A DNA stretch of 64,000 nucleotides, taken from contig JADCRB010000153.1 in assembly GCA_021464245.1 (NCBI GenBank), forward strand, positions 496,001 through 560,000, given 5' to 3'. Position 1 is the stretch's first letter; each line of letters starts with the position of its first letter. Source of the stretch: Carallia brachiata. Taxonomy: Eukaryota > Streptophyta > Magnoliopsida > Malpighiales > Rhizophoraceae. Of the stretch, positions 25,507-48,800 are shown piece by piece. A model generated the notes under the pieces. That model was not told the origin of the DNA, searched no databases, and saw nothing but the letters and a program-made list of their open reading frames with translations. The position numbers and the translations under genes were made by a program.

Positions 25507-25559
25507 TTCACGCGTTGCAGCTGTGTAGAGTCTACATATTTTCGTGGACTAGCAAGCAG

Positions 25560-25567
25560 TATAAATA
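25560..25567 (+). promoter_or_regulatory. TATA box of the secreted-peptide gene
   Basis: TATAAATA lies 108 bases before the start codon at 25668, a normal distance for a plant promoter with a leader of about 75 bases. A CGCG core (ACGCGT, about 25510-25515) lies a little upstream and could be a calmodulin-binding transcription activator site. Confidence 0.6.
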
Positions 25568-25667
25568 TCGAAGCCAACATAGTAAACTAAGATATATGAT
25601 ATCAAATTATTTATAAACATTAAAAAAAGAAAAAAGTGGAACAAAAGTCTAAATTTTGCATAGGATC

Positions 25668-26366
25668 ATGGCTTCTTCTTCTTCTTCTTCGGCAGCTGCC
25701 GTTCTTATAATAGTGTTTCTTCTGCTGCTAGATCTGATGTCTTCTCCAGGTTTCTTCAGCGCATTTATCTGAATTATACACATTCATGGGCACACACTGT
25801 ACACCAATGTATTCGATTAGTGGTAGCATTCACTTTCTTGTTGAGTAATGTTTCAAAATAACTCCTTTTTTTTTTTTGAATGAATTTCTTTCCTGAGATT
25901 TCTTTTTTTTTTTTTTTAATTTATAGTAAGTCATAGGACATTAACAATAAAATGGTCATTCTCAATATGAACATAAATTTAAATAACATTATTTTTCGAG
26001 CTTTTATTGGTTCAGTTGTTGAAGCCAGAATCCTGCAGGATAGTTTGAAATTAACCTCTGTGAGTTCCTCTCCAATCGATTCATATTGATATATTACATA
26101 TATCAATTTCATATATGTTTGTGTACATATACGTGCTACATTTTTCTTGTGGGGTCCATTAATTGGTCGTCTACACTGCCCAGCAAAATGAAGGTGGAAG
26201 AGTATTTGCTGTGAGTGAGCCCATCGGAGCACTGCCTTCCGGGAAATCACTCGCCTCCAGCGAGTCATCCACTGTGAGGTCGACACATTATGGAGAGATA
26301 CTTCCGGCCAGTGAGCCCATAACACCAAAACGCACCACCAGAGCACCCCCTTTCGGTCAGCCGTAA
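25668..26366 (+). CDS. Putative secreted signalling-peptide precursor, unassigned family
   Basis: Three short exons join in frame: 25668-25749 (donor after phase 1), 26016-26059 and 26184-26366 with stop, encoding 102 residues; both introns are GT-AG. Residues 1-31 form a signal peptide: poly-Ser start, hydrophobic VLIIVFLLLLDLM, and a likely cut after VVEA. The rest is polar and lacks cysteine. An SEPI motif occurs twice (53-56 and 85-88), in VFAVSEPIGALP and EILPASEPITPK. A dibasic KR (91-92) and the end RAPPFGQP resemble processed plant peptide precursors. LPxxxPIxP recalls the IDA/IDL core, and SSESS contains an SxS as in SCOOP peptides, but neither match is diagnostic. No CLE, CEP, PSK, RGF, CIF, PIP or RALF motif is seen. 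A TATA box and AATAAA near 26533 fit a real gene. Function unknown. Confidence 0.7.
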
Positions 26367-27220
26367 ACTGTACGGCCACAAGTTCTTGCGAGGACTTGCA
26401 CCGGAAAGATATTAGGTTCAATTAGCCCCTAGGCGACCACCTCGATGGCTCGATCGTCCATTCATCCATTGAATGGATGCGCATGAGGCTGCTGCCACTT
26501 GGTGAAAATAAGAATTATCCATGTTATTGAGCAAATAAAATGGTATTCTAAACCATCTGAGTGAGTTCATACACCTTTTCCCTTTTTGAGCAAATTCCAA
26601 TCATTTTTAAGCATAACGAACAACAAAAATGTAGAACTACGGTAAGGAAAAGAACTATTGTAAGGAAAAAGACATATAGGATAATAAATTTATCGATTTA
26701 AATAAAGATGGATGCTAGCCTAAGACATAACTACCATCAAAGTGTTAGAAACTGAATCGATCATTGAAATAAGAAGCCATTGCTAACATAAAACTTGACG
26801 GCTACATGGCAAAATCCTTGTATTTCGACAGCTTCGGATATCCCCAGTGCATTCAATATTTTAATTTACTTTATGAATAAAACTGAATTTATTAGTCAGC
26901 AATGTATAATTACAAAGAAATTAAAAAGAAATGGCCATAAAAAAAAAATCAACCTAAATATTATATTATCATAGGGCCAAAAATTACCACGCAGAAAAAT
27001 GGTCGGTCCATGGTCCCTTTTATGGAGATGGATCCATAAGAAAATCCATGCTCCTGGGCACACGCCCCTGCACTGCAAAAAGCGTAACAACAAGGCCCCT
27101 AAATGTTTAAACCGCCCCATCCTATTATTATGACTACATCACTTCATTACAAGAAATTACTAGGGTTAACTAAACTACATTCTCCATGATCCACACAAAC
27201 TATTGATACCTGCAGCTGCA
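26367..27220. other. Convergent 3' region between the peptide gene and SEC6
   Basis: It holds the 3' flank of the peptide gene, with a possible poly(A) signal near 26533, and the 3' flank of SEC6 on the other strand. No coding exon was recognised. Confidence 0.6.
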
Positions 27221-38492
<11,272 letters not shown>

Positions 38493-40439
38493 TTTCTTTG
38501 AATTAAACAGTCAGGCAGAAACGGCCGGCCAGAATTGAGATGCGCGCGATTGCGGGGATGAAGCCTTGTTAGTGTAAATTTAATTAAAGTTATTATTATT
38601 GTGTGCATAATAATAATATGAGGATCTTACAATTTTTTGTCGAGCCGGTGGAGAAATTAACATAAAGAAAAGTGAAGTCAAAAAAAGATAATTAGTAGCA
38701 CGGGCCCCAACGCTGTATATCTCCGGACTTTAATTTAATAATAATAATAATAAATTTGCACTGATACGACGGCGCATACAGAATAATGCGCCGCATACAA
38801 AATGCGACTTGTTCCAAATTTGAACTTTTTTGTTTAAAAAAATTTATTTTGCATGACAGTTGTCAGATTTTTATGTTGGAATCTGATTTTTTTCGTTTAC
38901 ATTCTTTATTTAATTCCCTCTAAAAAAAAAAGACTCATAATTAGAGTACTACTGAATTTGAAATAAATTTTTTTCAAATTCAATTATAATATTAATGAAT
39001 TTGAAATTCAACGCTGCACGCAATCACTTGGAGTGGCCGCACAGTTTCAGTTATCTGAAGATCTAAATTAATGCTGAAGAAGACACACTAAAATGCCATT
39101 AAACTGCAATTTTTAATGATATTTAAATTTAAAAATTTATCTGTTATGTTAAAAGAGATAATATCTAACAAGACAAAGAAAGAAGTTGGAGAAAATTTTG
39201 TTGGTAAGAAAAAAAAATGCAATTAATGAATTCAAACAAGATTTCAAAATTTAAAATATATAATTCGTTAGAAAATAAGAAATGACGACAAAATGACCCG
39301 TGATTTAACCATACAATGAATTTTCTTTGTTATTTAATATTTTCTTAATTTTGATTAGTTGATGTCACAAAGTTAATCTTTATAGTTCATATGAAGTTTA
39401 CTATTTAGATTTTTGACGCCAACCCTTACGAATTTCTTACCAGAAGTCCACCGAACGCTATTCCTAACCTAAGAACGGAAAAATCGTGCAACACTATGTT
39501 CGTCTCGAGTATTGTCGGGATCAACTTGAAAACTTGCTTTCAAAAATATCAACTTGATATTTATTATTTTATGTATAAATATGCTTTTGTCAATTATTTT
39601 ACTTCTCCAACTTTCATTCTAATTATATGTTCATTTTTCTTTGGAAAAAAAAAAGCATGATTTTTAGTTAATCAATTTAGGTCGTTTTTTATTTGGTAGA
39701 TTTTTATGCTTTGAGAAACCAAAAAAAGTGATTGATTCATATAGTAAGTGAATATTTTCCTAAATTTAGATGCTATATCCTCTATGCTTTGAGGTTTTTA
39801 TGCAACCTTATTCCTATTTCTCTTTGATCCTGACCAACTGCCGCATTGCCATGCCCTCCCATTCAGCGGAGGAGTATAGCTGTTAGGGAACTAATAGGTG
39901 TGCTAATTGCAGCTATTGGGGTCAAGAAGCCTGCTAAAGCAGCCCACACCAATTCAATGCATTTGCACCTTGACGACGTGGCAAATCCTAAAATGTGAAG
40001 CCTAAAACCCCACACCAAATGTGGAAAGGGGATTTGGACCATGTACTTTTTCTTTCTCCTTTTTCGTACAATAAATTTATAGTCAATTGTCAACAGAGAG
40101 AACCAAAAATCAAGTCACTTATCCGCCAAGACTCAAGCCTGCAATCAGGTCTAATTGAGATTTGAGGCTGTGGCGCCAGATTATGAGATGGCCAATATGA
40201 GCATCACAGTGCTAGAATGATAGTGCAATTAAGGAGAACCGAATTACAGAAGTACAATCTTTGGAATCACAAACGTACAATATACATCCAAGTAGATATT
40301 CAAAGTGTACAGGCAGCATACCGTCGAAGGCTAAATGAACAGTAATACAACAACCTCAGTCCGCAACGACCATGGTTCCATATAAGCAGTCTTATTCAAG
40401 GAAACAATCAAGCATTTAAATAAACAGATATGGTTTCAA
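38493..40439. other. SEC6 promoter and spacer to the oxidoreductase gene
   Basis: Just above 38492 the SEC6 leader is GC-richer. The rest is AT-rich with T and A runs. The segment near 40100-40439 is probably the 3' untranslated region of the oxidoreductase gene. No additional gene was recognised. Confidence 0.6.
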
Positions 40440-42720
40440 TCAATTTACGACCTCAACAGGCTCGAAACCCTTCCCAATTGATGCCTTCACGGCATCTATT
40501 ATGAGCTGTGTCCTTCTACTTCGCATTGGCCATGTTTGATCAGGTTTTGCACCATTTGCCTTAATATTTCCAACCAGACGGGCAAATTCGCTCACCATCC
40601 GTGCTTCCTGGGGAAGATCATTGGCAACAGTGTGCTGGCTTGGCCTTGGTTCCCAACCAGTCACAAGATCATTGAACCAAGATTTAGAAGCTATCGTGAA
40701 AGAGGCCTCCTTCTCTTCAAAAGGAATGATGAAATCGTTGAGCTGCAAAGTGCCCTTTGTTCCAATGGCAGTAACATTCATAGTCAAATTCGATAAGAAA
40801 GAACAATGAAAGGTTGCTATTTTCCCATCCTCCCAGTGTAGAGATGCCCCACAAGATAAAGCAACCCCAGCATCATTAAACACAGGCCCTCGCATGGCTG
40901 TTACAGTCTTTGGCAGTACATAGTCTGCGGCCCAGAGAATCGCTCGGATGGCATACCACCCAGCATCACCAAGAGCACCGAGTCCATCAAGATCTGACTT
41001 CACCCGAATGTCATTTTTAAGAAAATGCTCATCACCAGCATATGTAAACAAGCTATGGATCTGTAAGGCCCAAATACGAGTTTCAAAGCAGCAAGAACAT
41101 GGAACAAAAGAGAAATTCCGAGTCAGCGGGTGATAAATGAGCAGTCAAGCACTTAAAGACAATAATATCATAACATGCAATACGAATTCCTACAGACTTC
41201 ATTCTGCAACGGATGCGCACTATACTTTATGTAAAAACAATGCATCTAATTCAAAAATTTTATTGCTCAATTTAACCAATATTGTACGTTGAGACTAGAC
41301 AGGATGGAAAAACAGTTATACAAATTAGTTGATGAAATAGTAAAACCACATGTCTACACTTTATTTTACTTTATTATTACTTTGAAATTATTATTATAAA
41401 GTTAAAAAATTTTTCCGCTACTAGAAAGGGGTGGCCTATGGATAAAGGTTATCCTTGGTAGCAACAATTAAGGGTAAACAATTCAAACAAGAGATGAGGT
41501 TTCTGTATACACTGTCACCCATCTACTTGCGAACTAAAACAATTAATTCATTAACATCATATCATGTTAGGAAGGAGATTAAAGTTTGACCCACCTCTTC
41601 TAAATTTTTCTGCCCTAACCGTAATATCAATTTTGAGCACCTTCAGACAAAAAAATCTGTCTGCCAGATCAGTTATTGCGAATAAGGGACCCGTATAGCA
41701 ACAGAGCAAATAAAAATCAGTTTGTTTTTTCTTATAGAGCTCAAGTTGGCTGTCCGAGAAAACAGTATCACGATTTTTCTTGAAACTAACAATACTGTAA
41801 TATTTTATAATAACAGACATATTTTTAATAATAACAAATTAAATAATTAAATTTTATTATTAAAAAAATAAATTTTATTACTTAAAATTCAACCATTATT
41901 ATTTTCAGACCCACTGTTAAACCTAAAAACTCTCTGTCCCAAAAGCTTTTCCCTTTCTTATAATTCCATGGCGCAACGGACAATAACAGTTAACCACAAA
42001 GCCGAAATCCGACGAAAACTGCTACAAATCAAAGGCCCTTTTGACCAAATTAAAAAATTCAAAGCGTGAAAGAGGGAGGAGATCGTGGCCAAGCAGTTAC
42101 TCAGATGGTGGGGTCACTACCCCACCATATCAGGGGGAGGTTTGAAGTTTCGCTTGGTCCACAGTTGTTCTTTTAAATGTCTTGGTATGAATTCTCGGTC
42201 ACTAAGTCAATGACCAAAAAAAAAAAAAGAGATCAAAAAAAAAAAAGGAAAAACGCACCGTCTTGAGCTCACCGAAGCGTTCCTTATCATTCAAGATGTC
42301 TCGCATCTTGTGAGTTCTGAGATTGTGCATCCACATGGTGCCATCCATAATCTGCACATCGTTGGCCTCGCAAGCCTCCAGAATCTGATCGAACTCCCCG
42401 ACGTTAAGCGCAACGGGCTTCTCCAGCAGGATGTGCTTCTTCTTCTGAGCGGCCAAGCAGGCCCATTTCACGTGGAGGCTGGTCGGCAGAGGTATGTAAA
42501 CGGCGTCGATTTCCGCATCGTCCAGGAGAGACTCGTAGGAGCCGTAGATCTTGGCGTCTGCCGGGAAGTTGTTGGCCTTCGCAAAGGCAGCAGCTTTCTC
42601 CACGGAGCGGCTGGCCACGGCGGAGAGCTGGGCGTTTGGCGCCAGAGTGATCGCCCGGGAAACTTTCCGGGCAATATCCGCGCAACCGATTATGCCGAAT
42701 CGGACCGCCGTCTCCGCCAT
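40440..42720 (-). CDS. Gfo/Idh/MocA-family NAD(P)-dependent oxidoreductase
   Basis: Homologue of the plant At4g09670-type oxidoreductases; the substrate is unknown to me. Two exons, 42259-42720 and 40440-41060 (stop included), join in phase 0 to 360 residues, about the length expected for the plant proteins. The N-terminal Rossmann fold shows GIIGCADIA (9-17) for dinucleotide binding. The family EKP motif is at 100-102 (ILLEKPVALN), where Lys101 is the usual catalytic residue. The C-terminal half has the alpha/beta dimer domain, with LGDAGWYAIRA and AIGTKGTLQLNDFIIP. The protein has no signal or transit peptide, so a cytosolic location is likely. The single intron (41061-42258) carries a small perfect hairpin. 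A TATA box lies about 100 bases upstream. Confidence 0.94.
42105..42128. repeat. Perfect 10 bp hairpin in the oxidoreductase intron
   Basis: ATGGTGGGGT and its exact reverse complement are separated by four bases. The stem is GC-rich in an otherwise AT-rich intron, near the donor end of the transcript. Confidence 0.85.
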
Positions 42721-42818
42721 GCTTATTGTCGCTTTTCTTGTGGAGAGACAAAATGGCTGTGTGTTTGTGTGTCAAAACTGTGGACTGTTGATTGGTTGCG
42801 TGTGGGGATTTGGTGGTT

Positions 42819-42826
42819 CTTATATA
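42819..42826 (-). promoter_or_regulatory. TATA box of the oxidoreductase gene
   Basis: TATATAAG on the minus strand lies 99 bases upstream of the start codon at 42720, fitting a leader of about 70 bases. Confidence 0.6.
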
Positions 42827-44058
42827 CATATTCCACCACAGGAAAGGAAGTGATAGACAAATGCAGACGTAACGGCGCGGAGATAATTAAGTAGATTTGT
42901 CGGCCTGAATTTTGACTATATTATAAATTAAGTAGTTCTTTTTTACACTGTAAGATAAAGTATTATAAATAAATATTGTAGTTAAAAATATTCTTACAAA
43001 AAGTTATAAACTGTTTAGTAATAAAGATAAAAAAATTATGAAAAAAATCTAATAAAATTTAAAATGTTTGGTAAAAATACTATTTAAATAGTTGTAAGTA
43101 GATACAATAACTATAATAGACATCATTAATAATTTATTAAGTAATGTTAAATACTTTAAAAATTATGTTATGAAATATTTTAAATTATATAAATATGAAA
43201 AAAAATTATTAATTTTTTTTATTTGTCGGTGTTAGAAAAATTAATAATTTTTTTCATAATTATACATTTCGGGATATTTCGTGACACGATTTTTGAGATA
43301 TTTAAAATCATTTTAATTTATTTTACTCTTAAAAATTTAAATACTTATTTTTCGTTTTAATTTATATATGTAATATTAGACAAAATACAAATGATTTATA
43401 ATACTCATTTTCATTATATCTAAATTATCTGGTCCGATTCTGTGTGGTCTTGGTGAAGCAGTTTTTGATTGTGTTTAATGGACTGTGCAAGTTAATACAG
43501 GCGGGTTTGACGACGTTTCCAGCAGCAGATAATTTCGATGGAAACTACGGGCTCTGTGGTGAGACAAAACCTAGATTTCGGTTCAAAGTCGGCCAAAAGG
43601 CTAGACCAATGAGGCATTGAATTATGAAAAGTCCATGCGGAACGAAGAAAAAACAGGGGTGTAGAACATTTCCGGAGATTCCAGTGATATAAGACCAGCC
43701 TGGGTAAATATCAACCAAACCTATTTCAAGTTGTCGTTTTCACATCTTGGAATCGCTCCGTGTCTTGTCCATTGCGAAGCAATCACTTCTCAATTGCCAT
43801 GGTTGACAGTAGGAGCGAACGAGATTAGACATATGATCTCATGTTTGGAATTGAACAGAACGAGCCCAGAATTATCATTATTGCCGGTGTTATTGGTGCC
43901 GGTATGTCTCTGAAAGGGTTGGGAAATTGATGAATTGCGAAAGAGAAATGAGGCTTATAAAGTGGCCATAGATGAATTTTTTTTAAAAGGTTAAGGTTAT
44001 TTTTGTCCATCAAAATAATAATATCTGTAGTGCGTTTTTTACCTTTTTAGCTGTACCA
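42827..44058. other. AT-rich spacer upstream of the LINE
   Basis: No supported gene. Contains a hairpin at 43194-43258 and very AT-rich DNA to about 43430, then a more balanced segment (43440-43930) without recognisable homology. A 29-residue open frame at 43841-43930 with a hydrophobic stretch is too short to call. Confidence 0.6.
43194..43258. repeat. AT-rich hairpin
   Basis: TATGAAAAAAAATTATTAAT and its near-perfect reverse complement (one base shorter in the A run) flank a short loop containing GTCGGTG. It may be the core of a small inverted-repeat transposon, but no outer boundary was found. Confidence 0.7.
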
Positions 44059-44072
44059 AAAAGCACCAAATT
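44059..44072 (+). repeat. 5' target-site duplication of the LINE
   Basis: AAAAGCACCAAATT occurs here and again exactly at 50039-50052, directly flanking the element on both sides. Confidence 0.9.
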
Positions 44073-44116
44073 TCCTCTATCGATTGAACCCCTCCCCCCA
44101 ACTCCCACCCCCTTCG

Positions 44117-45845
44117 ATGGAAGAAATCAACAATTGTGACACAATAATAGAAGAAGCTGATCTGTTGGACCGAAGCATTAAGAAGAAAAAAGCAGATTTT
44201 GTAGATGCTATGTGCGATGTGGAGATGCCCGAGTCAGCCGAAATCGAGCGAGGCGAGGAGGTATCTTTCAAGGACAAACTTCAAAACTCGACAAGAGATC
44301 CCACTGACACATTTGGAGGAAGCAACCTTGAGAAAGGTAACACTGAGGGTATTTCAATCTCTTTCGTGGATGGAGACCCTCGTCTTAGATTTTCGAAGGA
44401 AAGGAAGGTAATGTTCAGGGACCAATGGAGAAGCTCCCTTATCGTGAAGCTATGGGGATGCCCAATCAGCTATACACACCTCTGTAGCTGCCTCAAACAG
44501 CTTTGGAAGGCCAAAGGTGAGTTGAAAGTTCTTGACTTGGGTAATGAGTATTTTGCTATCAAATTTGCTTGTTTGGAGGACTATTCTACGGCCCTGTGTG
44601 GGGGGCCTTGGATAATTTTGGGTCACTATCTAGTTGTACATGAATGGATACCCCACTTCCAACCTTCCACATCCACTATCAACTCGGCGGTAGTGTGCGC
44701 CCACTTCTCGGAGTTACCGGTAGAATATTACCATGCCGATGCCCTGTATACCATTGGTAATCTGATTGGACGAACTGTGAAAGTAGATAACTCAACCTTA
44801 AAAGCTTTCCGTGGGAAATTTGCTAGAATTTGTGTTCAAATTGACTTGGGAAAACCCTTATTGTCAAAAATCTGGATAGAAGACATCCTCTTAAGGATTG
44901 AATATGAGGGGCTGCCATTGCTATGCTTTGAATGTGGGTAAGCCAATCATGTGAAGGAGCAGTGTCCGAAACTATCTCCTACGCCGGCAGCTTCAAATGA
45001 GGTTTACGTGGAGGATGGAAGAACGCCACTTGGGAACTCAGTTACGACCATGGTCAGTGGTGATAGATATGGACCATGGATGCTTGCCCAGAAGAGAGGT
45101 AGACGAGCCAACCTTAGAGCTCAGGTGGGGAAAAATGTAACTGAGGACCATGGTCATTCTAGTGTCTATAAATCAGCCGGTTCTAGATTTGCAGTCCTTG
45201 ATGAAAGGGCAAAGGGTATGAGTGCGGACCATGTGGCACACTCGTATAGTCCCCCAGCTGTCTAGAACCCACCTAAAAAGAAACCTGCGACCCTGAACAA
45301 CCCTGTGCTACCTCCCCTAGAAACTGACAAAGAAAACCTGAACCCGTACAAAGCTACTGATGGTCAGAAAACTACGTCCAACATCCCGAGTGAGAAACTT
45401 CCATATCATCGAAATACCTCTCGGCCCTTATAAGAAATCAACTTAACTAAACCCCCCAAAGCCCACACAACTCCACTACCACCACCCCAAGTCAGCCCCA
45501 AGCTTCATGGACCAAAACCCACTACCAAAAACCTTGCTGCCCTATTTGAAGAAGTCTTTAGTAGACCCCCCCACTCCTAATGCCAGGCCTGCAACTAGCC
45601 AACCCTCGGCCCCAGACCCTGTGGGAGGTTATTCCACTGGGTCAATTGGAAAAGAATTGAAGAAAAAGAAACTGTTCAAAAGTACAAGGCCTCATCCATA
45701 CTCACCTTTGGCTGCATCCCCTTCTGAAGGCCCATATGCTCAAACCTTAGGAGGTGCCCCCACCATCGAGCCTATGGAAGATACCTCAGAGCCAACTCTC
45801 ATTCAACCAAGGGAGAAAGCATCCCATACCTCTAACTCCCAATGA
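44117..45845 (+). pseudogene. LINE ORF1 (DUF4283 and zinc knuckle), broken
   Basis: RNA-binding ORF1 protein of the LINE. The first ATG at 44117 opens MEEINNCDTIIEEADLLD. A DUF4283-type domain covers about 44400-44900 (WRSSLIVKLWGCPIS, GGPWIILGHYLVV). A CCHC knuckle follows, CFECG then H and C at the right spacing, but a TAA at 44939-44941 interrupts it. Further stops occur at 45263-45265 (TAG) and 45431-45433 (TAA). A frame change lies near the C7 run at 45566-45572, after which the frame continues to a TGA at 45843-45845. That stop overlaps the ORF2 start codon. The protein cannot be made from this copy. Confidence 0.9.
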
Positions 45846-48800
45846 ATATCCTAGCTTGGAACGTATGCAGTGCAGGTAAGAAGAGGATTACCCGCACTCT
45901 GAAAGATTTCTTTTCCCTCTATAATCCTTGCATTGTTGCTATATTGGAACATAGAATTAAACAAGATAGAGCAGATATGGTGATGGCGGAACTCAATTTC
46001 AAAGGTAGCTACCGCGCTGATCCTGTGGGATTTTCGGGTGGTGTGTGGCTCCTTTGGGACACTGATAAAGTGCACGTCAAGGTGCTTTACGAATCCCCTC
46101 AGGCAATTTTTGCGGTGGGGATGGAACATCGCCAACCATCCTGGGTTCTCTTTTGTATCTATGCCCACCCGAATAACTTGCTGAGGGACCACATGTGGGA
46201 GAGTTTGAGGAAGATTTCTGAAGTCATGCCTTTGCCGTGGGCCCTTGTAGGTGATTTCAATGATATTTTGGATCTTTCGGAAAAGAGTGGTGGTTCTTTG
46301 AAGACTGCAAGGAGATGTCGCATCTTCCGAGACCATGTTGAGGCCTGTAATCTCATGGATCTGAGGTACTATAGTTCCAAGTTCACCTGGTGGAATAGTA
46401 GCTCGGGTGCGAGAATCATTTGTGCAAGGATTGATAGAGCCCTAGTTTCGAAGGATTGGCATCTTAAATTCCTGAGGGCTCGGCTCTGACACTTACCCTG
46501 TATCAAATCGGACCACTGCCCTTTCCTCTTACAACTTTTTGATCTCCCGGAGGGCAATAAGCTTAGCTGACCTTTTCATCTGGAGGCCATGTGGATGCTG
46601 CATAGTGGGTTTGAGACCTTTGTTGAGCAGAAATGGCCTTTCTTGAGCACTCCTATCTCTGTGGCACTTGACAGGCTAAAGGAAGCCGCGTCCACTTGGA
46701 ACAAAACCATCTTTGGAAATCTTTTCCACAGAAAACGCAGTATTCTTTCCAGGTTGCTATCAATACAAGAGATTATCATGAGTTCTGATTCCATCCATCA
46801 AAGGCAAATTGAAGCGAATTTAATCTGTCAATACAACCAAATACTAGATCAGGAGGAGCTCTTTTGGTTCCAAAAGTCTCGTCGGGACAAGCTGCTGCTT
46901 GGAGATCGTAATACTAAGTACTTCCACTCTTCTACCCTACATCATAGAAGGCGCAACTACATCAGCATGCTGAAAGACGATAATGGATGGTGGATTGAGC
47001 ATAGGGGGGCTCTCATGAACCATGTTAGGGAGTACTATGTGAGTTTATTTTTTGGGTCCACAATCCCACCAAATAGCACCGCTGCTGGGAGTTCTTAGCC
47101 TCAGCTTCAAGTCAACCTTGTTGCCAGGCTTGGTGTAAGTCCTTCCAAAGAGGAAGTCTATGGGGCCCTGAAGGCGATGAGCGCGTTCAAAGCTCCCGGC
47201 CCAGATGGCTTCCAAGCAATTTTCTTTCAGAAGTATTGGCACGTTGTGGGAGATTCCTTGCATGCTTTGGTGAGAGACGCATTTGCAACTGCCAGGATTC
47301 CAGAAGAGATCAATCAAACTCTGATTGTCCTCATACCAAAAACAGACAGCCTTGAGAGAATTAACCAGTTTCGTCCCATCTCCGTTTGCAATGTTGAGTA
47401 TAAGCTGATCTCTAAGGTTATTGTGGAGAGGTTAAAGTCGGCCATAGATATTCTCATCAGCCCATTCCAAGCAAGTTTTATGGCTGGCCGCTCCCCCCAT
47501 GACAACATCATAATTGCACAAGAGATGATCAACTATATTCGGTGGAAGAAGCATGGCAAAACTGGTTCTATGGCTCTTAAAATTGACCTCGAGAAGGCGT
47601 ATGATCTTGTTAATTGGTCATTCTTGAGACACACTCTCGAATCTCTCCCCTTCCCCATGACTCTCATTGACTTAATCATGAATTGTGTGACCACAGTTGA
47701 GATGTCGATTCTCTGGAATGGTGATAGGACCAGCAGTTTTAGGCCCCAATGCGGTTTGCGTTAAGGCGACCCTATGTCACCATACCTATTCATGATGTGC
47801 ATAGAACGCCCCTCTCATCATATATTCCAAGCTGTGGAGTCTAGGTATTGGAAACCTATACAAGTCTCTCGTTATGAGCTGCTAATATCGCATCTCTTCT
47901 TTGCTGATGACCTACTGCTATTTGGGAAAGCTCAGACCCCCACAGCAAATATTATTGCTTCGGTCCTTGATGCTTTCTGCAATATGTCTGGTCAGCGGGT
48001 TAATAGAGAGAAATCCAAGCTCCTTTTTTTACCATGCACTCCCCGGGCAGTCACCAGCTCTATCTCACATTTATTGGGATTCTCGGTGAAGAATAACCTT
48101 GGTAAATACCTTGGTATTCCCCTCTTCCATGACAGAAGGAAACCTGAAATCTTCAGAGATTTGATCTCAAGAATAAAGGCTAAACTCAATGGATGGAAAG
48201 CGTCCTCTTTGTCGTTGGCTGGCTGGGCAACCTTGATCCAAAGTGTTTCCCAATCTGTTTCTTTTTACCCAATGCATACAACAGCTGTACCGACTATCGT
48301 ATGTGAGGAAATAGACAGTATCCACAGGCGTTTTCTATGGGGGACAACCGAAACACATGCCAAAGTAAGTCTGGTTGCTTGGGACCAATTCTGCAAACCT
48401 CGCTGGGCGGGCGGGCTTGGACTACGTAAAGCTCGAGACATGAATCGTGCTCTCCTATCAAAATTGGGATGGGAAATCTTGAATGGAGTTGAGAAACCTT
48501 GGGTGAATGTACTGAAAGAGAAATACTTTTCTCGCAGCAACTTCTTGGATACACCTAGATCCTCGTCACAATCCACGGTTTGGTCAGCTATAGTCTATGG
48601 TCGGGAGCTGCTCAAAGATGGACTAAAATGGAGCATAGGAGATGGAAACACTGCTAGATTTTGGCTTGATGTTTGGGCCCTAAAGTACCCTCTTGTCGAT
48701 GCTATTGGTATTCAACCTGATCCGCATGAAATTGATTGGCCTGTTAGCCGATATTTAAATTCTGCGGGCTGCTGGAACCGGCCGCTACTACAAGGAAAGA

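Noticed and set aside
42310..42894. 194-codon open frame antisense to the oxidoreductase
   Set aside because: It covers a well-supported exon on the other strand, and the codons reflect that gene.
43841..43930. 29-residue frame with a hydrophobic PRIIIIAGVIGAGMS stretch
   Set aside because: It looks like a membrane segment, but it has a stop just upstream, no promoter I can point to and no family match, so it may be chance.
44084..44116. Earlier start of LINE ORF1
   Set aside because: It would need a TTG start; the first ATG in frame is 44117.
45851..46336. 161-codon frame antisense to the LINE endonuclease
   Set aside because: Shadow of the ORF2 coding frame.
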